A stretch of DNA of 18,540 bases, taken from the NCBI GenBank assembly GCA_021782195.1, contig JAJXVI010000001.1, positions 1-18,540 of the forward strand. The letters are read 5' to 3'. Origin of the DNA: a bacterium (lineage in GTDB: Bacteria; Vulcanimicrobiota; Xenobia; RGZZ01). This document shows, piece by piece, positions 7,236 through 15,360 of the stretch (its first letter is position 1; each line of letters begins with the position of its first letter). A program made the translations under genes and the position numbers. The notes below the pieces were generated by a model, which was not told where the DNA came from, made no database searches, and worked only from the letters and a program-made list of their open reading frames with translations.

Positions 7236-8711
7236 GTGGAACTCAATCTCGATCGGAGCTCATCCCTGCCGCTGTATCGACAGATAGTCGAGCAGGTGCG
7301 CGATCAGGTGGAGACGGCTCGTCTCGCACCAGGTACACGCCTGCCCACCGTCCGCGCGCTTGCCGAGTCCCTCGGTCTGACCCGTCTGACCGTGCACTCC
7401 GCCTTCAACGAGTTGCAGGCGCTGGGGATCGTGGAGTCGTTTGTCGGACGAGGCACGTTTGTGGCCAGGGGCGTTCGTCTTTCCACGCCCGAGCAGCGGC
7501 CGGTTCTCGAACGCAAGCAACGGCGGCTGGGGGAACTGATGCTTCTCAAGGAACGACCGGACCTGCTGTCGTTTGCTCAGGCCATTCCCGCGTCCGAGTC
7601 ATACCCGTTCGAGGAGTTCCAGAAATCGCTTGAAGTCGCGGCGCGCGACCTGGATGCATTTGGATACGGACCGGTCGGGGGCGACGCCGCGCTGCGCGAG
7701 CAGGTGAGCGCATTGCTCGCAACACGCGGATTGAATCTTGCGCCCGACGACGTACTCATCAACAACGGGGCGCAGCAGGCAATCTATCTTGCTTTGAGAG
7801 CCTTCACCCGGGCCGACGAGGCGGTGCTCGTCGAGGAACCGACCTATTCCGGGGTCATCGAACTCGCCGCGCTGCGCGGACAGCGTCTCATCAGCGTGCC
7901 GATCCGTGAAGGTGGCATCGATCTCGCGGCCCTTGAGCGTGCGTGCGAGACGTATCGTCCGCGGCTTCTGTACACGGTGGCTACCTTCCACAATCCGACC
8001 GGATTGTCGCTGGCCGAAAGTTCCCGTGCCCGCCTGCTGGCACTGGCCGACCGGTACGATTTCCTGATCGTCGAAGATGATGCGTACGGCTGGCTCTCCT
8101 ACGACGGTCCGTCTCCGCGTCCGCTGAAAGCTTTTGACCGGAGCGGTCGGGTGATCTATGTCGCGAGCTTTTCCAAGGTCTTGATGCCATCGCTTCGACT
8201 GGGAGCGATCGTCGCGAACCACGCGCTGATGAGCCAGCTCGCGGCGGCCCGCGAAAGCTGTGACCTGGCCAGTTCCGCTTTGATGCAGCGCGCCCTCGCT
8301 GACTTTTTGCGGCGCGGATGTTTTGCTCCGCACCTTGAAGCGGCGCTCGACCTGTATCGACCGCGGCGTGACTGCATGCTGGCGGCGCTGTCCCGTCACA
8401 TGCCGCAGGCGACTTTCACGGCTCCCCGCGGGGGATTCAACACCTGGGTTTCGCTTCCCGCGAACGTCAACGAGCGCGACTTCTTCATGGACGCGGTCGA
8501 CCACGGAGTGGGCGTGGCTCGCGGCGGCGCTTTTTTTGCGGAAACAAGAATGTCGCATCGTCCGCCTGGGTTGCGCCTGTGTTTTGCCACGCAGCCGCCC
8601 GATCGAATCGAGGAGGGCGTCAGTATTCTCGGTCGCCTCCTGCGCCACTACCAGGAGGGGGAACGGCTTGCCGTGGCGAGAGCCAGTCACGAGGCGCTGC
8701 CGCTCGTGTGA
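7236..8711 (+). CDS. MocR/PdxR-type GntR-family regulator with aminotransferase domain
   Basis: A 491-residue chimeric regulator of typical MocR length. Residues 10-78 are a GntR winged helix (LPLYRQIVEQVRDQV, LPTVRALAESLGLTRLTVHS, wing GRGTFVARG). After a linker, residues about 110-470 are a fold-type I aminotransferase domain with NNGAQQAIYLALRAF, ATFHNPTGLS, VEDDAYGWLSYDG and the PLP-lysine loop ASFSKVLMPSLRLG with K314. Such proteins bind DNA through the N-terminal domain and sense PLP or amino-compound adducts through the C-terminal one, generally not acting as enzymes. It is divergent from an aminotransferase that resembles its own C-terminal domain. The GTG start lies just 6 bp after a TATAAT box. 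Its stop overlaps the next gene's GTG by 4 bp. Confidence 0.94.
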   Translation: MELNLDRSSSLPLYRQIVEQVRDQVETARLAPGTRLPTVRALAESLGLTRLTVHSAFNELQALGIVESFVGRGTFVARGVRLSTPEQRPVLERKQRRLGELMLLKERPDLLSFAQAIPASESYPFEEFQKSLEVAARDLDAFGYGPVGGDAALREQVSALLATRGLNLAPDDVLINNGAQQAIYLALRAFTRADEAVLVEEPTYSGVIELAALRGQRLISVPIREGGIDLAALERACETYRPRLLYTVATFHNPTGLSLAESSRARLLALADRYDFLIVEDDAYGWLSYDGPSPRPLKAFDRSGRVIYVASFSKVLMPSLRLGAIVANHALMSQLAAARESCDLASSALMQRALADFLRRGCFAPHLEAALDLYRPRRDCMLAALSRHMPQATFTAPRGGFNTWVSLPANVNERDFFMDAVDHGVGVARGGAFFAETRMSHRPPGLRLCFATQPPDRIEEGVSILGRLLRHYQEGERLAVARASHEALPLV

Positions 8712-11551
8712 GGGGCGAAAGCCGCACACCGGGCTCGCGCCCTCGGCGTGGAGTCGGCGCCCCCGGGGACGCATCCCCCGGGGACGCAATCCCCGCGCGC
8801 CGCGAAAGCCTTCAGCGCCATCTCGTCGCGACCGTGGAAGCGCTGGGACGCGCGGAACTTGGGAAAGCGGACGACCGAGCGGAACGTCTGCGGGCTCTGC
8901 AGGACGCCGACGCGGCTTCCGCCTTCGTCCGCACGCAGACGCTGGCGGCGTTTCGTGCATTGTTCGTGCGTGCCACGCGTTCCCGCGCGTTCGAGTTTCC
9001 GGAGACCACGGATCTGGCGGAGGCGGGAGGTCCGGATTTCCACGATCCGTCCCCTGGGGTGTGCGATCCGTCCCCGGATTTTCGCGATCTGTCCGCGGAA
9101 GATCTCGGGGCGGTCTACCAGGCGCTGCTCGACATGGAGCCACGGGTCGATGCGGGTCAAGAGACGTTTCGTCTGGTTGCGACCGAGGCGGGCGAACGCG
9201 CCCTCACCGCGAGACGTCGCCAGGGAAGCTTCTACACGCCACCCGAACTCGTCGACCGCGTGCTTGATGTCGCGCTCGATCCGTTGCTCGATGAGGTGAC
9301 TCCGCGTGGCGCCGACGCGCTGCTGGCCCTGCGCGTGTGCGATCCGGCGTGTGGAAGCGGATATTTCCTGCTGGCCGCCGCACATCGTCTGGCCCGTCGG
9401 GTAGCGGGCGCCCGGGAGGGGAGGCACGACCCGTCGGCCTCCTCTCTGCGTGAGGCGCTGACCGACGTGGTGCGCAACTGCGTGTACGGGGTCGATCTGG
9501 ACGAGGTTGCCGTCGAACTCTGTCGATTCTCGCTGTGGCTTGAGGCGCGAGACCCGCACCTCGATCCCGCACTCGTGGCGCAGCACGTGGTGTGCGGGAA
9601 CAGCCTGCTTGGCGCTGGGCCGTCGTGTACGGTCGACGGAATTTCCGACACGGCCTTTCGAGGTCGCGACGAACGCTACGCAGCGCTCTGCGCAACGCTG
9701 CGAAAGCGCAATCGACAGGAACGTCAGGAAATGGGACGTGCAGGGGCCCAGCTCGAACTGTTCGCGCCAGGCGTGCCGTCGGCTTCGTCCGCTCCGTCGG
9801 CTCCTTCCGATCCGTCGGCTCCGTCCGCGGCGTTGTTCGCGTGGGACGCGGCCGGCGCGACTGCCCCAGTCTGCGCGCCCGATGCCGCGCGGTACGTTGC
9901 GGATGCGTGGTGCGCGGCGTTTGCGTGGCCACTCGACGACGCGTTGCTGCCGCCGCTCACTGAGCGCGGCTTTCAGGCGATCGTGCGCGACGGGCGAGGT
10001 CCGAACGCGTCCATTGAGCGTGAGGTGGCGCGTCTTGCCCACAAGCATCGATTTCTGCACTGGCACCTCGCGTTTCCCGAACTGTTCGGAGCCCGACCTG
10101 CCCTGCGTGCGGACGTCCCCGCGCCGGATGAGGCGCTCCGGGGAACCCTCGCGCAAGTCGGGGACGCTGCGCGCGTTGATTCCGCGGACGTTCCCGCGAC
10201 CGTCCCCGCGGAAGCGCGCGTGGGGCAGCGCTCATCCGGCTTCCACGTGATCGTGGGCAATCCACCGTATCTGCGCGACAGCCGCAAAAAGGATGTGCCG
10301 CAGAATCTCCTGGAGCATCTCCACGCGTGCGCGGTGTCGCACTACGACCTCTGCATCCTCTTTATCGAGCGCTCGCTTTCCTTGCTGGCTCCGCAGGGTC
10401 GCCTGGCGCTGCTGACCTCGAACGGTTGGTTGCGTCAGAAGTACGGTCGCGGGATCTGTGCGCTGCTGGCCGATCGCGCGTTGACCGACGTCATCGAGGT
10501 GGACTACAACGCGTTTGACGCGGGCGTCCGCACCTGCATCGTGGGCGTTCGAAACGCACGCGCGGAAACGTCCGCAAGCGTCGCCGTGTTGCGTGCCTGC
10601 GCGCCCGCGGAACTCAACGGGCGAGGACGCGCCGTACCGCTTTCGCGCTTCCGCGAGGTGTCGACGTTTGCGCCCGAGGTGCTCGTGGCCGGCGAGGACG
10701 GCCACGAGCCAGTTGGATTTCCTGAGGTGCTTGTGTCGGGTCGGTCGATGCGCGCTGATGGCTCGTGCTTGCTGCGCCTCGAAGACGTTGCCTTCGTGTC
10801 GCTGGGCATGGTTTTCCACGATCCGCGACCCGGGGGGCGTCGCAAATACGACTATCTGCGAGACCGATGCGGAGAACCGTTCGTGACCGCGCTGCTCGAC
10901 GGTGAGAACGTCGAGCGGTGGCGCACGAAGGGGTGTTGGTGGCTTGACTGGTGTCCCGACGAGCACCGTGAACCGCGTTTCCGCGAGATGTTCGAATGTT
11001 CGGCGAAGGTGCTGTGTCGAAGAATCGTGGGGCGTGCCGATCTGATGGCGTACGTCGACGAGGACGGCCGTTTCTTTTCCGACAACGTGGTGGGTGCGAT
11101 TCCCTGGCATTCGCTCGTGAACTGTGATGCGCGAATCGTCCGCAGGCGCATCGACGAGGAGCGTATTGCACTCAGTCGGGAGTTTGACCCGTGGTTTGTG
11201 GTTGCTCTCGTGAACAGTGCATTCGCATCGCGCTACTTCCGCACCGTACTGGGCGGGCACTGGCACTTCTATCCTGCGCACGCGCGCGGACTGCCCATTC
11301 CACGCGTCGGGGACGGCGACGTGCGCGCGCTTGCCGAGATTGCGCGCACGATGCAGCGGCTTGCGAGCGAGGGTGCGCCGAGGATCGGGGAGCGATGCGC
11401 GAGCGAGGGTGGTATTGCCGAGCAGGTGGCGGTTGACGACGAAGGGACCGTCGGCGCGGTCTTGTCGGATCTACAGGCGCACCTGGACGCACGCGTGGAG
11501 ATGCTATACCGCCTGTGCGGACTGACATGCGGGGACATCGCGGGCAGTTGA
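8708..11551 (+). CDS. Eco57I-like adenine-specific DNA methyltransferase (type II/IIG-like)
   Basis: A 947-residue protein from GTG 8708, which overlaps the regulator stop (GTGA). The frame is open further upstream, so the start is inferred. Methyltransferase motifs are GSFYTP (motif X, residues 173-178), DPACGSGY (motif I, 212-219) and NPPY (motif IV, 518-521), typical of gamma-class N6-adenine enzymes of the Eco57I/TaqI type. Residues about 700-900 resemble a TaqI-type specificity domain (LVNSAFASRYFRTVL, HWHFYPAHARGLPIPRV). The first about 130 residues are low-complexity and show no PD-(D/E)xK nuclease motif, so it may be methylation-only or a decayed type IIG enzyme. The 306-residue gap between motifs I and IV is swollen by a Ser/Ala/Pro linker encoded by a 9-bp tandem repeat. 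No separate restriction gene is adjacent. The recognition sequence cannot be predicted. Confidence 0.88.
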   Translation: MRGESRTPGSRPRRGVGAPGDASPGDAIPARRESLQRHLVATVEALGRAELGKADDRAERLRALQDADAASAFVRTQTLAAFRALFVRATRSRAFEFPETTDLAEAGGPDFHDPSPGVCDPSPDFRDLSAEDLGAVYQALLDMEPRVDAGQETFRLVATEAGERALTARRRQGSFYTPPELVDRVLDVALDPLLDEVTPRGADALLALRVCDPACGSGYFLLAAAHRLARRVAGAREGRHDPSASSLREALTDVVRNCVYGVDLDEVAVELCRFSLWLEARDPHLDPALVAQHVVCGNSLLGAGPSCTVDGISDTAFRGRDERYAALCATLRKRNRQERQEMGRAGAQLELFAPGVPSASSAPSAPSDPSAPSAALFAWDAAGATAPVCAPDAARYVADAWCAAFAWPLDDALLPPLTERGFQAIVRDGRGPNASIEREVARLAHKHRFLHWHLAFPELFGARPALRADVPAPDEALRGTLAQVGDAARVDSADVPATVPAEARVGQRSSGFHVIVGNPPYLRDSRKKDVPQNLLEHLHACAVSHYDLCILFIERSLSLLAPQGRLALLTSNGWLRQKYGRGICALLADRALTDVIEVDYNAFDAGVRTCIVGVRNARAETSASVAVLRACAPAELNGRGRAVPLSRFREVSTFAPEVLVAGEDGHEPVGFPEVLVSGRSMRADGSCLLRLEDVAFVSLGMVFHDPRPGGRRKYDYLRDRCGEPFVTALLDGENVERWRTKGCWWLDWCPDEHREPRFREMFECSAKVLCRRIVGRADLMAYVDEDGRFFSDNVVGAIPWHSLVNCDARIVRRRIDEERIALSREFDPWFVVALVNSAFASRYFRTVLGGHWHFYPAHARGLPIPRVGDGDVRALAEIARTMQRLASEGAPRIGERCASEGGIAEQVAVDDEGTVGAVLSDLQAHLDARVEMLYRLCGLTCGDIAGS
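8761..8790. repeat. 15-bp tandem duplication in the methyltransferase N-terminus
   Basis: CCCCCGGGGACGCAW occurs twice in direct tandem (8761-8775 and 8776-8790), keeping the reading frame. It encodes a short Gly/Asp/Ala/Pro stretch in a region with no conserved motif. Confidence 0.75.
9041..9103. repeat. 21-bp degenerate tandem repeat, three units, coding
   Basis: Units at 9041-9061, 9062-9082 and 9083-9103 share the core CGATCCGTCC (the last one degenerate) with a 7-codon period. They encode repeated DPSP/DLSA motifs just before the conserved LGAVYQALLD segment of the DNA methyltransferase, an expected linker position. Confidence 0.65.
9778..9831. repeat. 9-bp tandem repeat, six units, coding a Ser/Ala/Pro linker
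   Basis: Six consecutive 9-bp units (CGTCGGCTC and variants CGTCCGCTC, CTTCCGATC) encode a PSASSAPSAPSDPSAPSAA linker around residue 360 of the DNA methyltransferase. It falls between motifs I and IV, where the family tolerates insertions. The period of three codons keeps the frame. Confidence 0.7.
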
Positions 11552-11592
11552 ATGGAAAGGGGCTCGCTGCCCCGGGCGTGAATGGACCGGGC

Positions 11593-12384
11593 ATGTCGAG
11601 TATGAACGCGGATGAAACCTCGAAGGCCGGCGCTCTCGTCGTGTCCGGGTTGTGCAAGCGCTACGGCGACCGACTTGCCGTCGACGATGTGTCGTTTGAG
11701 GTGCATCCAAACGAGATCGTCGGGTTGCTCGGCCCGAACGGCGCGGGAAAGACGACCATCATCAACATGGTGCTCGGGGTACTGACTCCGACGCGCGGCC
11801 GCATCTTGATCGAGGGTCACGACCTGATATCCCACCGCGTCAGCGCGCTCGAGCGTACAAATTTTGCTGCCGTCTACGCGCCGTTGCCCGGAAATCTCAC
11901 TGTCGCGCAGAACCTGCGTGTTTTCGGAATGCTCTACGACGTGCCCGACCTCGGGGCTCGTATCGACGAGGTCATGCGCAGTTACGATCTGCTGGGATTT
12001 CGCGATACGCGGTGCGGGGTACTCTCGTCCGGCGAGCAGACGCGGGTGTGCCTGGCCAAGGCGACCCTCAACGCTCCGCACCTTTTGCTGCTCGACGAGC
12101 CGACGGCGTCGCTTGACCCCGCGACCGGCCGAGAGATCCGTCAGAAGATTCGCGAGTTTGCAGCCCAGGGCACGGGCGGCGTGCTGTGGACCTCGCATAA
12201 CATGTACGAGGTGGAGGAAGTTTGCGACCGCGTGATGTTCCTCTCGCATGGCCGCATCCTGCTTGAGGGGGATCCACGGTCCCTGCCGCGCGAGTACAAC
12301 AAGGCGACGCTTGAGGATCTGTTCGTGGCCGTGGCGCGGGAACCACTCTCGCTTGCTTCCCAAGGCGAGGACGGCCAACTGTGA
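11593..12384 (+). CDS. ABC-2 type transporter ATP-binding protein
   Basis: A 263-residue nucleotide-binding subunit of the drug/polysaccharide-export (NodI/CcmA/NatA-like) group. Motifs are Walker A GPNGAGKTT (about residues 47-55), signature LSSGEQTRVCLAKA (about 147-160, with SSG in place of SGG), Walker B LLLLDEP and the H-loop WTSHNMYEVEEV. The C-terminal tail (YNKATLEDLFVAVAREP) is typical of this group. The start is uncertain: ATG 11593 is chosen, but GTG 11578 and ATG 11602 are in frame and no strong ribosome site separates them. A short GGGGC-TCGCT-GCCCC hairpin lies at about 11560-11574. It follows the DNA methyltransferase by 41 bp and pairs with the permease downstream. The substrate is unknown. 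Confidence 0.93.
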   Translation: MSSMNADETSKAGALVVSGLCKRYGDRLAVDDVSFEVHPNEIVGLLGPNGAGKTTIINMVLGVLTPTRGRILIEGHDLISHRVSALERTNFAAVYAPLPGNLTVAQNLRVFGMLYDVPDLGARIDEVMRSYDLLGFRDTRCGVLSSGEQTRVCLAKATLNAPHLLLLDEPTASLDPATGREIRQKIREFAAQGTGGVLWTSHNMYEVEEVCDRVMFLSHGRILLEGDPRSLPREYNKATLEDLFVAVAREPLSLASQGEDGQL

Positions 12385-12397
12385 GCGGACGCTTTCC

Positions 12398-12517
12398 CGC
12401 GCAAGCAGGGACGGGTGCGTGCGCGCGAGCAGGGACGGGTGCGTGCGCGCAAGCAGGGACGGGTGCGTGCGCGCAAGCAGGGACGGGTGCGTGCGCGCGA
12501 GCAGGGACGGGTGCGTG
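12398..12517. repeat. 24-bp tandem array, five copies, between exporter ATPase and permease genes
   Basis: Five head-to-tail 24-bp units fill most of the 154-bp gap: 12398-12421, 12422-12445, 12446-12469, 12470-12493 and 12494-12517. Units 1, 3 and 4 are identical; units 2 and 5 differ by a single A-to-G (GCAAGC to GCGAGC). Each contains AGCAGGGACGGGTGCGTG. There are no spacers, so it is not CRISPR. The unit equals 8 codons and the permease frame is open across it (RASRDGCV repeated), yet the permease has its own strong ribosome site after the array. The near identity suggests recent expansion. Confidence 0.92.
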
Positions 12518-12538
12518 CGCCCCGGACTGGAGGGAAGC

Positions 12539-13342
12539 ATGAATCCGAGGCGGGTTCGTGCAGTCGTGCTGCGCCAGTTCTACCTGATGCGGGGGAGTTT
12601 TTCGCGGATTCTGCCGGTCTTCGTGTGGATCGCGGTCGACATGGTGCTCTGGGGGTATCTGACCCGCTACCTCAACGCGGTTGCGGGTGCACGCTACAAC
12701 TTTGTTCCTGCCCTGTTGGGGGCCGTTCTCCTGTGGGACTTCCTCACGCGCTGCGTGCACGGAGTCACCACGACCTTTCTGGAGGACGTCTGGTCGCGAA
12801 ACTTCCTCAACGTCTTCTCTTCGCCGCTTTCGGTTTCCGAATACGTCCTCGGGCTTGTCTGTTCAAGCGTTCTCACCAGCACGATCGGACTTTGCGCCAT
12901 GTTGGTGCTGGCCAGCAGCCTGTTTGGACTGTCGTTTGCGCAGTTCGGGCTGCGCCTCGTGCCGTTTGTGCTGGTGTTGTTCCTGTTCGGAATCGCTCTC
13001 GGCATCTTTGGATGCGCCCTGGTGATGCGATATGGTCCCGCAGCCGAGTGGTTTGTGTGGCCCATTCCGCCGCTGGTGTCGCCGTTCGCTGGCGTTTTTT
13101 ATCCCGTGGCGGTTCTGCCCTCGTGGATGCGAGGAATTTCGATCGTGTTGCCCCCTTCGTATGTGTTCGAGTCGATGCGGACAATCCTGGCGGGGCGCTC
13201 GGTATCCTGGAGCGTGCTGGGTGCAAGCACCCTGCTGGCGCTGCTCTACGTGTTGGCCGCAGGATGGGTGTTTCGGTACGTCCACCATCGCGCCCGAGAG
13301 ACCGGCCTCATTGCACGTTACAGTGCGGAAAACGCGGGTTGA
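12539..13342 (+). CDS. ABC-2 type transporter permease
   Basis: A 267-residue integral membrane protein with about six hydrophobic segments: ILPVFVWIAVDMVLWGYL, NFVPALLGAVLLWDFL, an SVLTSTIGLCAMLVLASSLF region, LVPFVLVLFLFGIALGIFG, PIPPLVSPFAGVFYPVAVLP and VLGASTLLALLYVLAAGWVF. The coupling segment and the PLVSPFAGVFYPVAVLPSWM motif are typical of ABC2_membrane proteins near NodJ. Start: ATG 12539 with GGAGGG about 6 nt upstream, after the 24-bp array; the longer open frame merely reads through the repeat. It forms an exporter with the ATPase encoded upstream. The separation of the two genes by 154 bp of repeat is unusual for this pair, which normally abuts. Confidence 0.92.
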   Translation: MNPRRVRAVVLRQFYLMRGSFSRILPVFVWIAVDMVLWGYLTRYLNAVAGARYNFVPALLGAVLLWDFLTRCVHGVTTTFLEDVWSRNFLNVFSSPLSVSEYVLGLVCSSVLTSTIGLCAMLVLASSLFGLSFAQFGLRLVPFVLVLFLFGIALGIFGCALVMRYGPAAEWFVWPIPPLVSPFAGVFYPVAVLPSWMRGISIVLPPSYVFESMRTILAGRSVSWSVLGASTLLALLYVLAAGWVFRYVHHRARETGLIARYSAENAG

Positions 13343-13405
13343 GCCGCGGGACACGGTATCGCATGCGACACGACTTCGTCATGGACGTCTCTTCTCGCGC
13401 TCGGG

Positions 13406-13915
13406 TCAGAGCCGCTCGTCGGGAGACGTCTTGCGCCGTTCGATGTATCGCTGGTATCGGGACAGATTGTCATAGGTACCAGGGGTTCGGTTCTTGACGA
13501 GTTCAGGGGGGACGGTCAGGTAGAGCCCCCTGCCCTGTGCGAGGAGCTGCCCGCTCTCGTCTTCCATTGAAGCGTGGGCATGAATCTTGCGACCGTGCAC
13601 TTTTTCAAGGCTGCTTTTCACGCGGAGGGTCGATGCGAGAGGGATCATCTGCTTGAAGTCAACATTGAGGTTGACCGCCAGTACCATGTGGCCTGCCATC
13701 CACGCGCAGATTCCCATTGCCTCGTCGAGGACCGCCGCCGTGGCGCCGCCGTGCACGTGGTCCGGCGGACCCTGCGCCAGCGGGCCGAACGTGACTTCGG
13801 CACTGATCTCGCTGGTCTCTTCGTGCCAGTAGTAGCGGATGTCGATGCGGTCGTCGTCCGATGTGCCACAGACGAAACAGTTCTTCTGGGGAGGTAGTTC
13901 AATCCCGGCGTTCAC
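13406..13915 (-). CDS. PaaI-like hotdog-fold thioesterase
   Basis: A 169-residue protein with the hotdog thioesterase signature HVHGGATAAVLDEAMG (residues about 53-68, H55 and D64), preceded by a cysteine pair in KNCFVCG (11-17). A beta-rich segment follows (LAVNLNVDFKQMIPL), typical of acyl-CoA thioesterases of the PaaI/4HBT superfamily. It probably hydrolyses an acyl-CoA thioester in the cytoplasm; the acyl group is unknown. Start: GTG 13915 with a weak GAGAG 8 nt upstream. The open frame continues to 14440, but that part is low-complexity and antisense to the next operon, so it is not coding. It converges on the exporter permease (63-bp gap) and is divergent from the methyltransferase-sulfatase operon. 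Confidence 0.88.
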   Translation of the reverse strand: MNAGIELPPQKNCFVCGTSDDDRIDIRYYWHEETSEISAEVTFGPLAQGPPDHVHGGATAAVLDEAMGICAWMAGHMVLAVNLNVDFKQMIPLASTLRVKSSLEKVHGRKIHAHASMEDESGQLLAQGRGLYLTVPPELVKNRTPGTYDNLSRYQRYIERRKTSPDERL

Positions 13916-14045
13916 GTTGGTGCTCTCTGATATCCTGTTCTTCGTGTGGGCCTCTTCGGCCGCGCGGCCACGCTTCCTCCTTCCCCCGCCGTCTGCGGCG
14001 CCGTCCCCCCGCTGGCGTGTGCACCGCTTTTCACGCGTGTGGGCC

Positions 14046-14074
14046 TTGCAGAACCCATGCCGTGGAGGTACACT
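14046..14074 (+). promoter_or_regulatory. Candidate promoter for the methyltransferase-sulfatase operon
   Basis: TTGCAG (14046-14051), a 17-bp spacer and TACACT (14069-14074) give a plausible sigma-70-like promoter. It would create a leader of about 200 nt before the TTG start at 14278. Matches to consensus are moderate. Confidence 0.35.
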
Positions 14075-14093
14075 GAAACGGTCCGGGGGGGTA

Positions 14094-14109
14094 TCCCTCG
14101 TTCGGGGGA
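14094..14109 (+). other. Small stem-loop in the operon leader
   Basis: TCCCTC-GTTC-GGGGGA folds into a 6-bp stem with a 4-nt loop, about 20 nt after the predicted transcription start. The T-run at 14139-14145 is too far away to make it an intrinsic terminator. It could be incidental in GC-rich sequence. Confidence 0.3.
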
Positions 14110-14212
14110 GTGCGCTCTGCGGATTGGAACCACCCAGCTTTTTTTGTCTCTTCGTACACGACCGCGCATCAATCAGGACGAGCGGACGTTTGCAGCCACA
14201 TTGCAGGGAGGA

Positions 14213-14277
<65 letters not shown>

Positions 14278-14281
<4 letters not shown>

Positions 14282-15360
14282 AGCGAATTCTGGCACCTTC
14301 TCTGCGCCTCGTCGTGTTGTGCGCGGGAATGCTTTTCTTTTTTCTGGCAGGTTGGGCGTCTCACCGATGGCTCGTGATGCGTTCCTACGCAATCTGGCCT
14401 GACGTGCGGGAACCGCTCTGTCACTACAACGATGGTCCACGTCCCCCTTCCGATGCGCTGCGGAGAGCGGCGATGCTTCTTCAGGAATATCTCGTTACCC
14501 AGAATACCGTGGCCCTTCAGCAAGCGCGTGCTCTTCTTGTTGAAGACGTGCCTCACGAGCCGGTGGGGACGGTTGCCAGTTGCCTTCTGTGGCTGTGCAG
14601 TGATTTCGGTGCTCCCCCCCAGATTCAAGCCGGGATGGCGGCCTCTCCGAACGCATCCAGGCTTCTCGCCTGGTTGAAAGGGCCGGGCCGTGTGCCCTTT
14701 CTGAAGGCGCTTGACGATATTGCGAGCAACCGACTCCCGGACACTGCGAGCATGGCTCACCGCTCCCTGGCCACGCTGGCGACGCGTGTCCTGGTCGGCT
14801 GCGATCCCATGCGCCGCACCTGGGATGCGGCCGACTCGGTTGTGGCTGGCTGTGGCGTGCACCCGGGGGACACGGTGGCTGTCCTCGGTGCGCGGAGCGG
14901 GTATTACACGTTGCGGCTCTCGCGCGTGGTTGGTCCGCAGGGGACTGTGCTTGCGCTCGGGTCCTGGCAGCCGGAACTCGGGTTCATCGATCAGGGGGCG
15001 CAGGCGCAGGGGCTCTTGAACGTGCATACGTTGCAGATGCACGCGAGGCACATTCCCCTGGCGCGTGCGAGTGTGGATTGCATTTTTTTCTACGGTCAGA
15101 TGAGCAGGATGTACCTCTCTGATTCCCCTGAGGATCTGGCAGGATGGGCGCGGGCTGTACATCGTGCGCTGCGCCCCAATGGCCGTCTTGTGATCGTGGA
15201 CGCGTTTCCGTCGGTCGCCGGTGTGCCACTTGCCGGTGGGTTTCGCCTGGCGCCGTCGGTCGTCCCCACCTATCTTGATCAGTACGGTTTTGTGCTGAAG
15301 GCATACTACCGATTCACCCCACAGCGTTACGAACTGTGTTTCTCGAAGGGGGCAGCCTGA
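14278..15360 (+). CDS. Membrane-anchored methyltransferase-like protein with degraded SAM motif
   Basis: A 360-residue protein from TTG 14278. The frame is open upstream but only through repeat-coded Val-Pro, and no ATG or GTG gives a better start. Residues about 8-26 (SLRLVVLCAGMLFFFLAGW) form a membrane anchor. An uncharacterised alpha-helical region (about 45-180) follows, then a Rossmann methyltransferase-like domain (about 190-355). Motif I reads VAVLGARSGYYTLRL (200-214): the acidic residue and GxG spacing of the usual hhDxGxGxG are altered, and the second acidic site is replaced (VLALGSW). SAM binding is therefore doubtful. It is a clear paralogue of the next gene, sharing PLxHYxxxP (47-55) and the same domain order. 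First structural gene of a coupled operon; possibly a pseudoenzyme partner. Confidence 0.78.

Larger units (their letters stand above)
13916..14212. other. Intergenic region between thioesterase and methyltransferase-sulfatase operon
   Basis: I see no gene here. It contains a candidate rightward promoter (14046-14074), a small stem-loop (14094-14109), a run of seven T (14139-14145) with no strong hairpin directly before it, and GGGAGGA (14206-14212) abutting an ATG. The frame that ends in the possible leader peptide is open from 13946, but shows no protein-like sequence before 14213. Confidence 0.5.

Noticed and set aside
7599..9143. Long minus-strand open frames across the MocR and methyltransferase genes
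   Set aside because: They are antisense shadows in GC-rich DNA; the plus-strand genes carry full family motifs over the same bases.
10232..11281. 349-codon minus-strand open frame
   Set aside because: It lies wholly antisense to the methyltransferase NPPY and specificity regions, with no recognisable motif.
12398..12517. CRISPR-like array
   Set aside because: The 24-bp units are directly adjacent with no unique spacers and no cas genes nearby; it is a plain tandem repeat.
11269..12540. Long minus-strand open frame with repeated THPSLLAR
   Set aside because: It is antisense to the ABC ATPase and DNA methyltransferase genes; the peptide repeat is only the 24-bp array read backwards, and the rest is Arg/Ser-rich with no domain.
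13384..13430. Terminator between the convergent permease and thioesterase genes
   Set aside because: GACGTCTC/GAGACGTC is an 8-bp inverted repeat with a 31-nt loop, overlaps the thioesterase coding end, and has no T-tract.
14094..14145. Intrinsic terminator or attenuator in the operon leader
   Set aside because: The stem-loop ends at 14109 and the T-run starts at 14139; no stable stem directly precedes the T-run.
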